Positions 11,803 through 23,390 are shown, numbered from the stretch's first letter. The stretch: DNA of 64,000 bases from Anastatus disparis (GCA_017163975.1 JAFFSR010000352.1:726233-790232), one strand, 5' to 3'. The notes: a model not told the origin generated them from the letters alone. Numbers and translations: made by a program.

Positions 11803-13721
11803 TAGTCTAGGCGCCCAGAGGGTTTCGTATGAAGTTAGAGGTCCCACAAAGCAAGCAGGTGATTTATATGTATTTTAAGCCGCTGAATCCGAATTTGCAA
11901 CTTGCTTTTGGCGCAAGTAGTCGAGTAATTTGTTATAAACAGATTAATTGTTTAAATGACTATAGTTTATGAACTACAATAAATGCAGTAATTTTCTCTG
12001 CAAAAACTTGTTCTTTGATAAAAAAAAACAAAAAAAATCGTTTTTGTTGCGTTTTGATTCGATAATTAGAACCAGAGATATGGCAAATATATTGCAAAAA
12101 AACATAGAGACGAAGCGCTAGCGCGGAACGCCCTGGTAAAAAACCTTATAACTCGACTACTAATTGATATTTTTTGAAGTTCAACATGTGTTTGAAAAAT
12201 GGCAGAGTCTCAGCTTTAATGATAAATTGTTATATATTACTTTCAAATGTTGATAAATAAGCTAGAATAATTTGAAGCAGAAAAAATTTTCAATTTTTCA
12301 GAATTGTGTTTATTTATAACGAAATAATATAGGTTAGCGATCAAAATATTTCTATATTTTTTATATGGAATGATAGGAAAGTTGATCTAATTTAAGAATC
12401 TGTCTGGTATTTCAAATTTAAGTAAGTAGAACCTGAGATATCGCAAATTTAAGCTGTAGCGCCAACTCCTTGCAATACGACATATGTGTGCAATATAGCG
12501 ATCGCTTTCCTTATTAAAAATTCTTTTATTATAAGGTAAGTAATCTCATCCTTTTCTAATAAAATCACTTTTGACTCGACTCTATTTTATATACTTTGTC
12601 ATAATATTAATGATGTATAATCTTCGAGCATATATTACTGGAGGAAGCCTCCCAGCTATTAACTACGTTACAAGGCGAAGAAAGAAAAAGCCTCTATTTT
12701 GGTACGTGCTATCTCTCTCTCACTTTCTTAGTGGGAAACAGAAGCAGCCAACCAAATCAGGCGAGAGAGAGACAGCACGTACCAAAATAGAGGCTTTCTC
12801 TCTGTTCGCCTTGTAACGCTTTCTGCCATTCGGAGGCTTCCTCCAGTAGTATATGCTCGAAGTGTATAATACATTTAAATGAAGTAGATTTAGGGTTTTA
12901 GATAATCATTGATTTTTCTACTATAATAGTAAACAATTTACTCAACTTATGGAGTACTTTTACATTTGTTCATTTTTTTGCAATTGCAAAAAGAACAACA
13001 ATCTATTTTATTCAAAAAATTTGTTTTAACCTTCCGATTTATTAGTCATCTATATTTAGCTGAATCCTTTTTTATTAAATTTTCATTTAATTTCCCAATA
13101 CAGAGTTAAAATTAATTGTATTACAAAAAAATGAAATTACTTACCTCCTATCATTCTTTATAAAAAATATAGAAATATTTTGTTCGCTGACCTATATCAT
13201 TTCGTTATAAACAAACAAGATTCTGAAAAATTGAAAATTTTTTCTGCTTCAAATCATTCTAGCATATTTATTAACACTTGAAAGTAATATATGACAATTT
13301 ATCATTAAAGCTGAGACTCTGACATTTTTCAAACACATGTTGAACTTCAAAAAATATCAATATGTAGTCAAGTTATAAGGTTTTTTACCAGGGCGTTCCG
13401 CGCTAGGGCTACGTCTCTATGTTTTTTTGCAATATGTTTGCCATATCTCTGGTTCTAATCATCGAATTGACATGCAACGAAAACGATTTTTTTTGTTTTT
13501 TTTTATTAAAGAACAAGTTTTCGCAGAGAAAACCACTGCATCTATTGTAGTTCATAAACTATAGCCATTTAAACAATCAATTTGTTTATAACAAATTACT
13601 CGACCACTTGCGCGAAAAGCAAGTTGCAAATTCGGATTCAGCAGCTCAAAATACATATAAATCACCTACTTGCTTGGTGAAACCTCTAACTTCATACGAA
13701 ACCCTCTGGGCGCTTAGACTA
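11803..13721. mobile_element. 1.9-kb long-TIR foldback element in protease
   Basis: The two arms, about 570 bp each (11803-12372 and 13147-13721), are inverted copies. The outermost bases are tagtcta[a/g]gcgcccagaggg on both sides, and a 3-bp duplication caa flanks the element (11800-11802, 13722-13724). No transposase frame is seen, so it is probably a non-autonomous DNA element; superfamily unresolved. The centre holds a nested MITE. Confidence 0.85.
12622..12862. mobile_element. Nested 241-bp MITE with 8-bp TSD
   Basis: The element begins cttcgagcatat and ends atatgctcgaag. Long imperfect inverted arms include ggaggaagcctcc/ggaggcttcctcc and accaaaatagaggct. It is flanked by the 8-bp direct repeat tgtataat at 12614-12621 and 12863-12870, which points to the hAT (or P) superfamily. 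Confidence 0.9.
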
Positions 13722-13724
13722 CAA

Positions 13725-14354
13725 CGGAAATCACACAATGCTGGGTAATTGCACATTGAATATTTTGGAAAAGACTTTATATATCACGTTTTAAGCAATA
13801 AAATACCCCTCGATGCCGATGGGCTGTTGGGCCGAGGATGGCCACAACATTATAAAGCATCGATAGATACAGAATAACAAAACAAACATTTTCGATGCAA
13901 AAAACAACTCTTTACAATTCACGTTTAATGAAAAACCTATTTAGTAAACCAAGGAGTCAATCTTATAAAAATAGATATAGATGTACCAGATGGAGAATAC
14001 ATAATAACCGATCAAAAAGATATAATAACACCAGCAATATATATAGTACAAAATAAAGCTACAACATTTAACATCGTTAATGAATCGAAAAAAGGAATTA
14101 AAATAAATACTGAGATAGAGATAGAAGAATTTCAAGAACAGAAACAAAATATTTATCAAATAATTTTTCTACAGAAACAAGTATTTAACAAACAAACATT
14201 CATGACAGAAAAGTATCATCGTGACAAACTTATTATAGACAATACGCGTACATCACATTTACCGAAAGAACAGGCATAAGCGATAGAAACATTAGTTAAA
14301 GAATATAATGATATCGTTCAACTAGAAGGAGATAATGCACCATCACTCAAGAAT
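13725..14354 (+). pseudogene. Protease C-terminal part and pro-RT linker of old Gypsy element
   Basis: After the foldback, coding similarity resumes with a hydrophobic beta-strand-like stretch and then a linker leading to RT. Stops occur near 13793, 13857 and 13940 and again near 14277. The - strand ORF over 13941-14159 is a shadow of the linker. Confidence 0.5.
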
Positions 14355-15530
14355 ATGTATCACCGTATAGATTTAACAATAAATCAACCAGTTGTTTCAA
14401 AATTATATCGATACCCACTATCGTTACATAAGGAAATAGACAGACAAATAGAAAAATTTGAAAATGAAGGTATTATAACAAAATCAAATTCGCCTTTTGC
14501 ATCACTCGTTTGGTGTGTTCCAAAAAAAATGGATGCTTCAGGAATAACAAAATATAGAGTTGTAATAGACTTTAGAAAATCAAATGAATGCATACTCCAA
14601 GATAATTAACCATTGCCGTCAATAAATGACATCCTTGATCAATTGGGGGTATGAGATACTTTTCTGCATTCGACTTAGCCTCAGGTTTTTATCAAGTACC
14701 GGTTTTACCAGGACACAGAGAGCGTACTGCATTTTCTACTCATAAAGGGCATTGGGAATTTAAACAAATGCCAATGGGCCTTAAGAGGATATCGTAGTTC
14801 TGCTCCTCCAAATAATATTTTTATTCAAAGTTCATGAGTAAACAGTGCGTCAAATCAAATTCTTTCACTTCAGTAAGAAAATTCGTAAGATTAATCCTTA
14901 GCGCGGACAAGTCAAGAAATTTATCAAAATAATATACATAAAAAGTTATAAACAAACTTTCGATATATACTATTTTGAGGTTAGGTTCATCGAGCTTGAT
15001 ATCTAATTTTCATTCAAAGTTCATAAAAAAATATGAAGCTAAATTGAATTTTTAATTTAACAAAAATTATTGTATTAATATAGTTTTAGCGCGGACAAGT
15101 CATTATATTTGTCCAAATAGTGAATTTAAAAAGATATCAGTTAGATAAAAAAAGCAAAACTCGATTCCAACAACTACGACATCCCGTTAAAAACGCACCT
15201 ACTACATTTCAAAGGATAATGAATTCAAAATTACAAAAATTAAGAGGCACTATATGTTTTGTATATTTAGATGACATTATAGTATACTCAAAAATCTTTG
15301 AAGAACAATTGAAGAACTTACAGATATTATTTGATCGACTTAAGATTGCAGGCTTAAAACTGCAACCCGATAAATGCGAATATGTAAAACCAGAACTAGA
15401 ATATTTAGGACATCCCATCACAAAGAAAGGAGTATATCCTAATCCAAATAAATTACAATGTATAAGAAATTATAAACAACCTTCCAATCAAAAGGAAATA
15501 AGACCATTTCTAGGATTATTTTTTTCAACC
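14355..15530 (+). pseudogene. RT: Reverse transcriptase of old Gypsy element, interrupted
   Basis: The N-terminal fingers/palm are at 14355-14782, with a VIDFRKSNE-type motif at about 14560-14586 and then the first catalytic Asp in FSAFDLASGFYQ near 14660. A frameshift falls at the G5 run near 14644-14648 and a stop at 14607. A TTAA MITE (14785-15186) sits inside the palm. The second half (15191-15530) carries YLDDIIVYS near 15268-15294 and the usual thumb region with YLGHPI. Sequence after FLGL at about 15518 jumps straight to RNase H, so about 100-130 residues of thumb/connection are deleted. Non-functional. Confidence 0.85.
14785..15186. mobile_element. 402-bp TTAA MITE inside RT
   Basis: TTAA is duplicated at 14781-14784 and 15187-15190. 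Imperfect terminal repeats read GAGGATATCGTAGTT and, on the complement, CGGGATGTCGTAGTT. Inside are two diverged direct copies of a unit (attcaaagttcatga... to ...agcgcggacaagtca) at about 14820-14935 and 15010-15120. The TTAA footprint suggests mobilisation by a piggyBac-type transposase. Confidence 0.8.
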
Positions 15531-15986
15531 ACCGCAAAGGAATTATTAGCAGCAGTATGAGCAATGCGACATTTTAGACATTTTTTATATGATAAACTTT
15601 TTATTCTAATAACAGATCATGCACCATTAGCAGGTCTCATAAAATCAAAATCACCAGAAATTGGATCTAAAATTTTCGAACTTTTGTTAAAAATCACAGA
15701 CTTCCAACCTATAGTGGAATATGAAAAGGGCAAATTAAATACTAATGCCGATGCTCTTAGCCGAGCATTTGTTGCGAAAAGAGAAAATCTACGAATAAAG
15801 TACGTTAATGCTATAGAAGGTGATATAAAATATAACAATACTGATAATCAAGACATAAAACAAGTTTTAAAAGAAACACTGTCTAAATACACAGAGGGAC
15901 AAATATTGGAACTCAGAGGTTTTAACAGAAAGAAATTCTTGGATGCTACAGACCAATTAAAAACTATAGCAGCAAAAGAGGTATAA
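15531..15986 (+). pseudogene. RNase H of old Gypsy element
   Basis: It starts with the TTAKELLAAV stretch, has a TGA at 15558-15560 in place of a probable Trp codon, then ITDHAPLAGL and ADALSRAF, the usual C-terminal markers of Ty3/Gypsy RNase H. The 140-codon open stretch is 15564-15986. The N-terminal part is lost in the deletion described for RT. Confidence 0.8.
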
Positions 15987-16008
15987 CGGAGATAACACTT
16001 GTATACTT

Positions 16009-17130
16009 TTGACAGAAAAGGAACCTAAATATGAAAAGATAGAAATAAAACAAGCATGTAAAGGAGACATTATACTAACTCCAAATGAAGAATTAATACG
16101 ATCACCAATAAATTATTTACGTAGTCATTACCCTAATTATAAAGGAGAAATTATAGAATTGAGAAATTTTGATGACGCTTCGGCTCAAGAGTTATTATCA
16201 AAACTCGCTCGTTTTCCCAGAAGAATCTGAACCAAGAGTCTAGCTCAGACTCATGTTGATTCTGAAAAGACTAGGAAAATATTAATAGCTAGAGCCTATA
16301 GCGAAGCTCATTGGGTTTATGATAAAACTATGTTCCAGCTGCGTAAATATTGTTGGAAAACAAAAGCAGAAAAGGTTAGAAATTGGATCGATACCTCCAA
16401 ATATTGTGCGAAAAAAAATTCTAATAGCAGATTTAAGGCTTCAGGCACTAGCATCAACACGCCAAAAGAAATCAACGAATTATGGTAAATAGATCATGCT
16501 GAAGAAAAGGGAATAAAATTACTTTTAATTATAGAAGCGTTTTCACGATATGCTAAAGTTTATCAATTGGAAAATCTAGATCAAATAACTACGCAATCTA
16601 TGGAAGATTTAATGAGTGAATGGGGAGTATCAAAGAAAATAATAAGTGACAATGCAGCTACGTTCACATCAAAGGCATTTCAAAATTTATTAGAAAAACA
16701 TTAAATAGAATATATACCAGCAACTCCATTACATCCACAATCAAACAGTATGGTAGAGAGGCTTATAGGGACCTTAAAGAAAAGAATAATTGAAGCAGTC
16801 TCGAACAATAAAAGCTTTCACCTAATCATTACTGCTTATAATAGAACAATACCTACCACAAAATATATAGCTTATAAATTATTCTTTGGACGAATCTTAT
16901 CTAAAGAAAATTAGAACCATGACAAGTTAAATTCACTAAATAAACGAGTGGAAGAAAATACAAAGAAAGCAAAAAAAGCAAGAGAAAATGTACAAAGACA
17001 AAAAAGGAAATAAATAAAAACACAGTAGATGACAGACAAACTTCAGGAATCAACCCACAACCAGGGGATAGGGTCAATTTCAGAACATTGCGCGAATTTG
17101 TAGGACCAGCGAAAATTCTCACAGTCAATA
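16009..17130 (+). pseudogene. int: Integrase of old Gypsy element
   Basis: An H2C2-like zinc region lies near 16285-16420, in which one Cys of the final pair appears replaced by Ser. The DDE core follows: first Asp in an IDHAEE context at about 16490-16510 directly after a TAA stop, second Asp in SDNAATF near 16645-16668, and Glu in MVERLIGTLK near 16749-16780. A lysine-rich C-terminus leads into env. Several further stops (e.g. 16702, 16912) make it non-functional. Confidence 0.85.
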
Positions 17131-18594
17131 ATGAAAGTCATACCGTCCAGCTTTTATTTAAAACTAAAATTCTCAGGCGACATTTTAATGAGATCACGCT
17201 TATCTCGAATCCCTTCTTTGTTACAGAAGAAGGCGATAATCATATTAACAGTCATGTCGATTGATACATTTCATCACTGCAAAGCAGACATAGAAATTAC
17301 ACCAGCTAATATACCAGTATTACAGAAAAATTACGGAACTGCTTGTGTGTTCGAAGATACTTGGACTATTGTTAATTACATAAATCTTACATCCCTTATA
17401 CAAAATAAAATAGACATGCAAAATAGATCAATAAGAATCAAAGAAGTATGTAACAATGTTCACTGTACTGTAAAAGATTTCATAATACATTAAGAAAAAC
17501 ATCTAAATGAACTATTCGCAAAATTATCTTTATTTTTAAGTCAGAGTGCAACAGGAAGAAGAGAGGATTATTCAACTTTGTAGGAACAGCCAGCAAATTC
17601 TTATTTGGTACCTTAAATTCTTATGATGCCGATTCTATAAATCAAGAGATAGACAAGCTATATAAACATACAGAAGACTCGCTAGTAGCAATTAAAAATC
17701 AAACATTGTATATGAAAGAGACCTTTGATTCATTTACAAAAGAACTCTATATATTTAAAGAAAATAAAGATAAATTAATAAACAGGTGTCTTGGAATATC
17801 AACAATGCTTAGCAATTATCGAGGCAACCAAATCGTATTACTTAGTCTGCAAGAAATTGATGCATCGCTAGAGGAGTACGAGATCTGTATAACAGACCTA
17901 TTTAATTTTATAAATATAGCAAGAAATAAAATATTATCACCTGCATTATTAAAATCTGAAATTTTAATAAATGGTCTACAAAGTTTATATAAAAAGCAGC
18001 AATACGATGATATGTTAATAATACCGACAATGAAAAACTATTTTTCAATATTACAAGTTATGACGTTTAAATCATACGTTAAGACAGAAGGACTCGTATT
18101 AGTTACTAAATATCCCATTATCCACAATGATACGTACAAAATCCTTAACCTTCTGACAGCCGGGATCAGGGGCGGATCAAGGTTCCGTGGGGCCCTGGGC
18201 TATGAACATAATGGGGCCCCTTTTAGGACAACGTTTTTTCGATATAAAAAATTGAATAATGTTTATATTTTAAATAATTTTTTCTATTAAGAAGTAAATT
18301 ATGACTCCTGGCGGATAGCAAATTTATTGCCTTTCTTTCTTAAACCGAATTCTTAAAACTACGTAACGAATTAGAAGTGCAGATAGGCAATAAAGATTTG
18401 TTTAGAGTAGAAGAGATTATTAATTTTTATATGATATTTTCAAAGTTATTGAAATAAATCAGATATAATATTAATAAATTAGTCAGTAAATTTTTAATTA
18501 TCTTGAAACATTTTATGTATTAAAAATTAGAATATATGATCAATATAAAAAATTTCAATTAAAATTCATATAATCAAACTTTGAAAGCTTTTTT

Positions 18595-18790
18595 CCTCGC
18601 TTTATCATTGGCAGATCTATCAATTAAATCATAACTTAAATTTCAAAGTAATTCATTTCCAAATCTAGCTAAAGACGATAATCTTTTATCTAGCATATTT
18701 GCTCGCAATACATTTTTTAATCGTTTTAAAACTGAAAATGACCTTTCAGACTCACAATTTGCAAATTAAGAGAGATTTAATTGTTTAATA
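18595..18790 (-). pseudogene. hAT transposase C-terminal fragment
   Basis: On the - strand the translation contains ANCESERSFSVLKRLKNVLR and, after it, LDKRLSSLARF, which is the hAT C-terminal dimerisation region (the ERSFS..LKR.K block). Stops interrupt it (for instance TGA shortly after LARFGNELL, and TAA just upstream). The rest of the transposase is not recognisable, so the copy cannot be autonomous. Confidence 0.8.
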
Positions 18791-19016
18791 ATAGTCTTAT
18801 TTTAAATAGTAGTAAATTCCATGTTTTTATTATCGATGATCAAAATATGAATAAAGTAATGATAAACAAATTTTTACTTTCTTTTAAAATCTTTTAAAAA
18901 TTGCTATCATATTTATAAAAAAATCATCTATCAAAATCAATTTACATAATTTTATAAAAATTTATTGATTATTTGGAATATTTTGTCAAACATAATTGTA
19001 TTTTCTAGATTTTTCA

Positions 19017-19145
19017 TGGCTTAGTGATGGGTCCGTAACTCGATGATCCGAGTTCGAATTTCTGTCTCGACCGATTGATACAAGCACTATATACTCTACG
19101 TTATATGTGCTTTATTAATAAATATGCTGACAAACCTTTTCACTA
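19017..19145 (+). mobile_element. tRNA-derived SINE, copy 1
   Basis: The head resembles a tRNA with a CGT anticodon region and a good B box (gagttcgaatttc at about 19050). It is followed by a tail beginning cgattgatacaagcac and continuing to atgtgctttattaataaa. The same head-tail arrangement occurs inverted at 40535-40680. It lies inside the hAT element, hence is younger than it. Confidence 0.65.
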
Positions 19146-19896
19146 GTTAGCATCGCATGATAGTATTATACAGCCAAACAGCGCGACGTTTCATGTAACA
19201 GCATAATACAATTATTTTTAAATGATTGTATTCTGACGAAATATTTCAAACAATTTCCTTTATAGATTAATTATTTATTAATTTTTTGCTCATAGCTCTA
19301 TACCTATGTATAATTAAATATTTTATACTTCATATCTCTATACTTTTTCTTTCACAAATTTTATATTTTTACATTTTAACATTTTTTATATTTTTTATTT
19401 AGATTATTTAATATTATATTCTTTGATCGAACTACTATAGATAAATTAAATATTTATCGTATATAAAAAAATAATAAAATTTATTTGTTTTATTGAGAAG
19501 TATCAATAGTTTTTCAGTGCAAATACTTTTGCAAAGATTAAAAACTAAAAGAAGAGAAAAATTTTATTTTTTTGTTTGATCCTTGTTTTCTACTTTAAAC
19601 GTGTTTGAAAAAAGAATTTAAAAAATTTTGAAAAAAAGTTGATGGTGTATATATTATTGCGTTGAGTTTGTGATATGTATTTTTCCTTCTTGGGAAAGTA
19701 AGGTTAAAATTAAATAAACAGTACAAATAGCGATTAAGAGAAAAAATTCAGAATGTTACAAAACAAATTTTTGAATTTGTTGCACCAAAAAAAATTTTTA
19801 TTTTAAGATCGAATTTCATTCGAAAACAATAATACGTTGACAAATAAATATGGCTTTATTTTAAAGTATTGTAATTTGCGATTCTACTAAAATTCT

Positions 19897-20101
19897 TATA
19901 GTAAAGCGGAAGATATCATATTTAAGGGAAAAAATTTTTATATCTTAATTTAGTTAAGAACATAACAATCTGTTCAATAAATATAAAAACTGATAGCGAT
20001 CATCGGTACAAAAGTTTTAACATTTATTTAATAGATTATAATATTCTTTACTAAATTAAGATATAAAAACTTTCTTCCTCATCTTACCCCGCTTTACTAT
20101 A
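19897..20101. mobile_element. 205-bp MITE in hAT element
   Basis: The ends read tatagtaaagcgg and ccgctttactata, with a second paired block tatatcttaatttagt / actaaattaagatata inside. Consistent with a Tc1/mariner-type MITE at a TA site, but the TSD is ambiguous. Confidence 0.6.
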
Positions 20102-20428
20102 TATATTTTACAAACTAAAAAAACATTTTTTTAAATTTAATACTCGCAAACATTTTTTCAACAACCTTATTCTATTCGGGGCCCCCTGATAACCGGGGCC
20201 CGGGGCTATGGCCCTACCTAGCCCCCCCTTTAATCCGCCCCTGGCCGGGATGACGCCATATGGCGTCATCCCATGATCGGCCCACATATACTAGTACTTA
20301 AGAAATATTTATATGGAAAATTTCGAGAAAGTTACACTTTTTTAGTGAAAAAAATGCCGGCTGTCAGAAGGTTAAATACGAACCTTTACCTATCAAAAGA
20401 CGGTTTGGAAACACGGCAATATTAGACA

Positions 20429-20750
20429 TGTTAATTACGACAGGAAGATTGTGGAGGGAGTTGGCGGATAATCGTAAACAAATGGTTTTGTAAACTAGAT
20501 TTTATTCACTGACTTGAACACGATACAAAACTTCTTTAACTAAACAAACTATTTCACTTAAGACGAAAGGTTACAAACAAAAAGGAAAATTTCAATTAAG
20601 CTTGATTCAACTACACTCGGAGATCCGCTCTCCTCTCGTGCTGGTTACTGACTGTGCGCCTACGCGCGAGCACACACACTGAACTCGCCGATGGGCGCCG
20701 GTTGGAGGCAGAGTGGGGAGGCGCATGCGCAATGAAGAGAAATTCCAACA
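20429..20750 (-). repeat. BEL 3' LTR
   Basis: 322 bp, starting tgttaattac and ending attccaaca on the + strand. It differs from the other LTR by an at/gc pair near 20483. It contains the perfect palindrome GCGCATGCGC at 20721-20730. The adjoining purine-rich tract (gaggcgggcggaa on the - strand, 20751-20763) is the likely plus-strand primer. Confidence 0.95.
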
Positions 20751-20854
20751 TTCCGCCCGCCTCGTTCCAAGAACGAAACATCAAGTCATCTGTCGTGCTA
20801 GGGAACTGTATGATGGACTTCAAGAATCCTAGCCGCCCGCCGTAGGCTATCGAT

Positions 20855-22000
20855 TTAGCTGCTTAGGACAGCAGATTCATGTTCAGATTGGAGTAGTGGT
20901 AATCTTACCAGTTTTGTGATCGGCTGTTTAAAATCACCATTGGAGGTCTTGACAGTGGCTGCTCGGACTAGCCCATCCAATCCAGGGTGAACCAAGACTA
21001 CTCGTCCAAGGGGCCAGCGACCGTTGGGTCTTAGTAGTGAGGGATCTATTATGATCACTAGGTCTCCGACTTCAAGGTTTGGACGTGGCCTGGTCCACTT
21101 GACTCGCTGTTGCAAAGTATTCAGGTACTCTCGGCTCCATCGTGACCGGAATTCGTCTCGTAAGCCATTGACCAGATTCCAGTGGGTGGCGTGATCCAAA
21201 TTTCTTCCTGCCATGGTTGGTCGTGCCACTGAGGTCAGTGACGTCCCGATTAGGAAGTGAGCGGGGGTTAGGGAGTCGATATCATCTGCGTCACCTGAGA
21301 GTGGAGTCAGTGGACGGCAGTTTAGTATCAGCTCAATTTCCACGAGGAGTGTGCTAAACTCCTCAAAGGTAAGTTTTCTTGGCCCGGCTACACGACGAAG
21401 ATGAGTCTTTGCTGACTTGACACCCGCTTCCCAGATTCCGCCAAAGTGGGGGGCACCTGGAGGAATGAAGTGCCACGTGATGCCGTCCTCAGCAAGCTGT
21501 CCCTCAACAAGTCCCCAGTCTATCTCAGCGGAGCGAAGGAGACTTCGCAGCGTAGAATTAGCGCCGTGAAAAGTGGTGCCGTTGTCGCTCCAGATTTCTT
21601 GAGGTCGGCCTCGTCGCCCGGTGAATCTTGTCAGAGCTCCCAAGAAGCTCGGCGTTGTCAAATCTCCTACTAGTTCTAGGTGAATCGCTTTGGTGCTTAA
21701 GCATACAAAAGGGCAACGTAGCCTTTTGTAGACCTGATTCCACGGCCCTTGGCGCTTAAGATCTGAAACGGACCAGCATAATCCAGACCACAGTGGCTGA
21801 AGGGTCGAGATGGGGTTACCCTGACCGCTGGTAGTGGGGCCATGATCTGGGTCAGGGGCTTTGCCATGGCCCTTGCACAGACGACGCACCGTCTTAAATG
21901 AGCCCTGACTTGGACTCTCCCACCAACTATCCAAGCACGTTGAACAGCGCGAGCAAAGGTTAAGCGAAAACCGCCGTGGAGACTCCGAAGGTGTGCCCAA
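20855..22000 (-). CDS. int: BEL integrase core and C-terminal domain
   Basis: A 381-codon open stretch that overlaps the upstream pol frame because of a frameshift near 21712: a T run one base short on the coding strand shifts the frame between the first catalytic Asp and the rest of the core. From about residue 110 it carries WSDNGTTFHGAN (second Asp) and GIWEAGVKSAKTHL (Glu), then the conserved C-terminal domain with VGDLVIIIDPSLLRPNGRW, typical of BEL/Pao (DUF5641-type). The first 100 or so codons of the open stretch are out-of-frame readthrough, not real protein. Confidence 0.85.
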   Translation of the reverse strand: MGTPSESPRRFSLNLCSRCSTCLDSWWESPSQGSFKTVRRLCKGHGKAPDPDHGPTTSGQGNPISTLQPLWSGLCWSVSDLKRQGPWNQVYKRLRCPFVCLSTKAIHLELVGDLTTPSFLGALTRFTGRRGRPQEIWSDNGTTFHGANSTLRSLLRSAEIDWGLVEGQLAEDGITWHFIPPGAPHFGGIWEAGVKSAKTHLRRVAGPRKLTFEEFSTLLVEIELILNCRPLTPLSGDADDIDSLTPAHFLIGTSLTSVARPTMAGRNLDHATHWNLVNGLRDEFRSRWSREYLNTLQQRVKWTRPRPNLEVGDLVIIIDPSLLRPNGRWPLGRVVLVHPGLDGLVRAATVKTSNGDFKQPITKLVRLPLLQSEHESAVLSS

Positions 22001-23319
22001 TTGATGACTAATCGAGCAAGGTGGCTCCGTCCACTTATGATAATAGGGTGCTTTTCGTCATGTGGGAGGAGCGAGTTCCGAAGTCTGCCGCCGACTCGTA
22101 ACAGTCCATCTTCGTCCAGTATTGGTGCCAAAGACCGCAGAGCACTTGCCGTTTGAACTGGTCGTTTCTGTTGTAGTCGATTGATTTCTGTTCCAAAGTC
22201 CTGTTCTTGACTAATCCGGGCACATACGATGAAGGCCTGTCGGAGATCAGTGGCAGTTAATGGTGCCAGAAGAGGAGGTACCTCTGCACCTTTCTGAAGC
22301 TGAAGGAGTCTACGACTTCGTGCTACAGCTCGGGTTAGTCGATTCAGACATGAGAATTTGTCTATAGGATGATAGTCCTGCATCGAATGCGTCTGTGTAA
22401 CGCAGGAGGAGAGCTTTGGAGTTGTAAGTTGTCTTTCCTGATGGGATATCGAACTAGACCAGGGGGGAGGCCAACTCTTGACGGAACTCCGTAACCACGT
22501 TGGTCCATTCCACCACAGTTTAGATTCTAGAAGATAAGTAATATCCGTCCCCCGAGTAGCGGGATCGGCTGGATTGTCTGTTGAAGAAACGTGGCTCCAA
22601 GTAGCACCTGGAATGAGTTCTCTTGCGTGGCTGACGTAGTTATCAATTAGGTCGTGACCTGTTGGAGAATCCGAGTGTATCCAATGAAGTACCACTTGAG
22701 AATCGGTCCACATATAGCAGCTTGTTAGTGGGATCCTCATACTGGATGCTACAAAGCTTAGTAGCTGAGCTGCCACTAAAGAAGCTCTAAGCTCCAGCCG
22801 AGGAATTGTCATGCGTGCCGTTGGTTTGGATGATGGCACAAGACTTCTCACAGGGGCCAATTTTGTTTTGGCCCAAAGTAAATGCGTAGTAATCTCTTCG
22901 TTCGCGTCCATTGACCTACTGTATAACGTTGCGGCCATGGCCCGGCGGCTGGCATCGGCAAATGCATGGAGCTGAATGCCATGAGAAGAGTCGCTGTGAA
23001 TCCATCTGGGAATAGCGAGCTCGTTTAGTCGTTGGATGGATTGCTGGTATATTGACCATCTTTCGGCCCAGGGCTCTGGAACGACAGCATCCCAATCCAA
23101 CTTAGCGCGCCAGAGATCTTGAATGATCATTTTAGCCACTAGAGTTACTGGCGAAAGCCAGCCTGCTGGATCGAATGTTTTAGCAAGTTCTGCCAATGCC
23201 TTCCTTTTGGTGAGCAGGTTGTCATCAGACAGCTGAGGGTGCGTGAATCTGAAACTGTCTTGAATTGGATCCCATGCGATACCTAATTGACTCACGGGTC
23301 CATCTGTTGAGAGTTGCAT
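21697..23319 (-). CDS. pol: BEL RT connection, RNase H, integrase N-terminus
   Basis: 540 codons. The start has the BEL LGIAWDP motif and the peptidase_A17/RT-connection region. RNase H acidic positions are visible in LHAFADAS, RLELRASL, MWTDSQVVLHWI and STDNPADPATRG. Next comes an integrase zinc region with CVVC and the first integrase Asp in GLDYAGPF. It ends by frameshift near 21712. Upstream, a single-base loss next to a TTTCCC run at about 23395 separates it from RT. The frameshifts mean that this copy cannot make a full pol, unless they are assembly errors. Confidence 0.9.
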   Translation of the reverse strand: MQLSTDGPVSQLGIAWDPIQDSFRFTHPQLSDDNLLTKRKALAELAKTFDPAGWLSPVTLVAKMIIQDLWRAKLDWDAVVPEPWAERWSIYQQSIQRLNELAIPRWIHSDSSHGIQLHAFADASRRAMAATLYSRSMDANEEITTHLLWAKTKLAPVRSLVPSSKPTARMTIPRLELRASLVAAQLLSFVASSMRIPLTSCYMWTDSQVVLHWIHSDSPTGHDLIDNYVSHARELIPGATWSHVSSTDNPADPATRGTDITYLLESKLWWNGPTWLRSSVKSWPPPWSSSISHQERQLTTPKLSSCVTQTHSMQDYHPIDKFSCLNRLTRAVARSRRLLQLQKGAEVPPLLAPLTATDLRQAFIVCARISQEQDFGTEINRLQQKRPVQTASALRSLAPILDEDGLLRVGGRLRNSLLPHDEKHPIIISGRSHLARLVINWAHLRSLHGGFRLTFARAVQRAWIVGGRVQVRAHLRRCVVCARAMAKPLTQIMAPLPAVRVTPSRPFSHCGLDYAGPFQILSAKGRGIRSTKGYVALLYA

Positions 23320-23390
23320 CCAGTTCGGTCGAAGACGATCCTCGTGAGCGATGTCCTCCAGTAGTTCAGGTGTATTTGATACCCATTTCC

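Larger units (their letters stand above)
18167..20243. mobile_element. 2.08-kb hAT element, degenerate
   Basis: The termini begin CAGGGGCGGAT on both strands, the signature of many hAT elements, and are flanked by a perfect 8-bp duplication gccgggat (18159-18166 and 20244-20251). It carries a transposase remnant on the - strand plus a SINE and a small MITE. GC-rich ends (gggggccc-type tracts) contrast with the AT-rich core. Confidence 0.9.
18149..20371. mobile_element. TTAA MITE in env, split by hAT element
   Basis: Terminal repeats CCTTCTGACAGCCGG (left) and its complement at the right end are flanked by TTAA at 18145-18148 and 20372-20375. Without the hAT element and its duplicated target the native MITE is only about 140 bp. 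piggyBac-type by its footprint. Confidence 0.85.
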
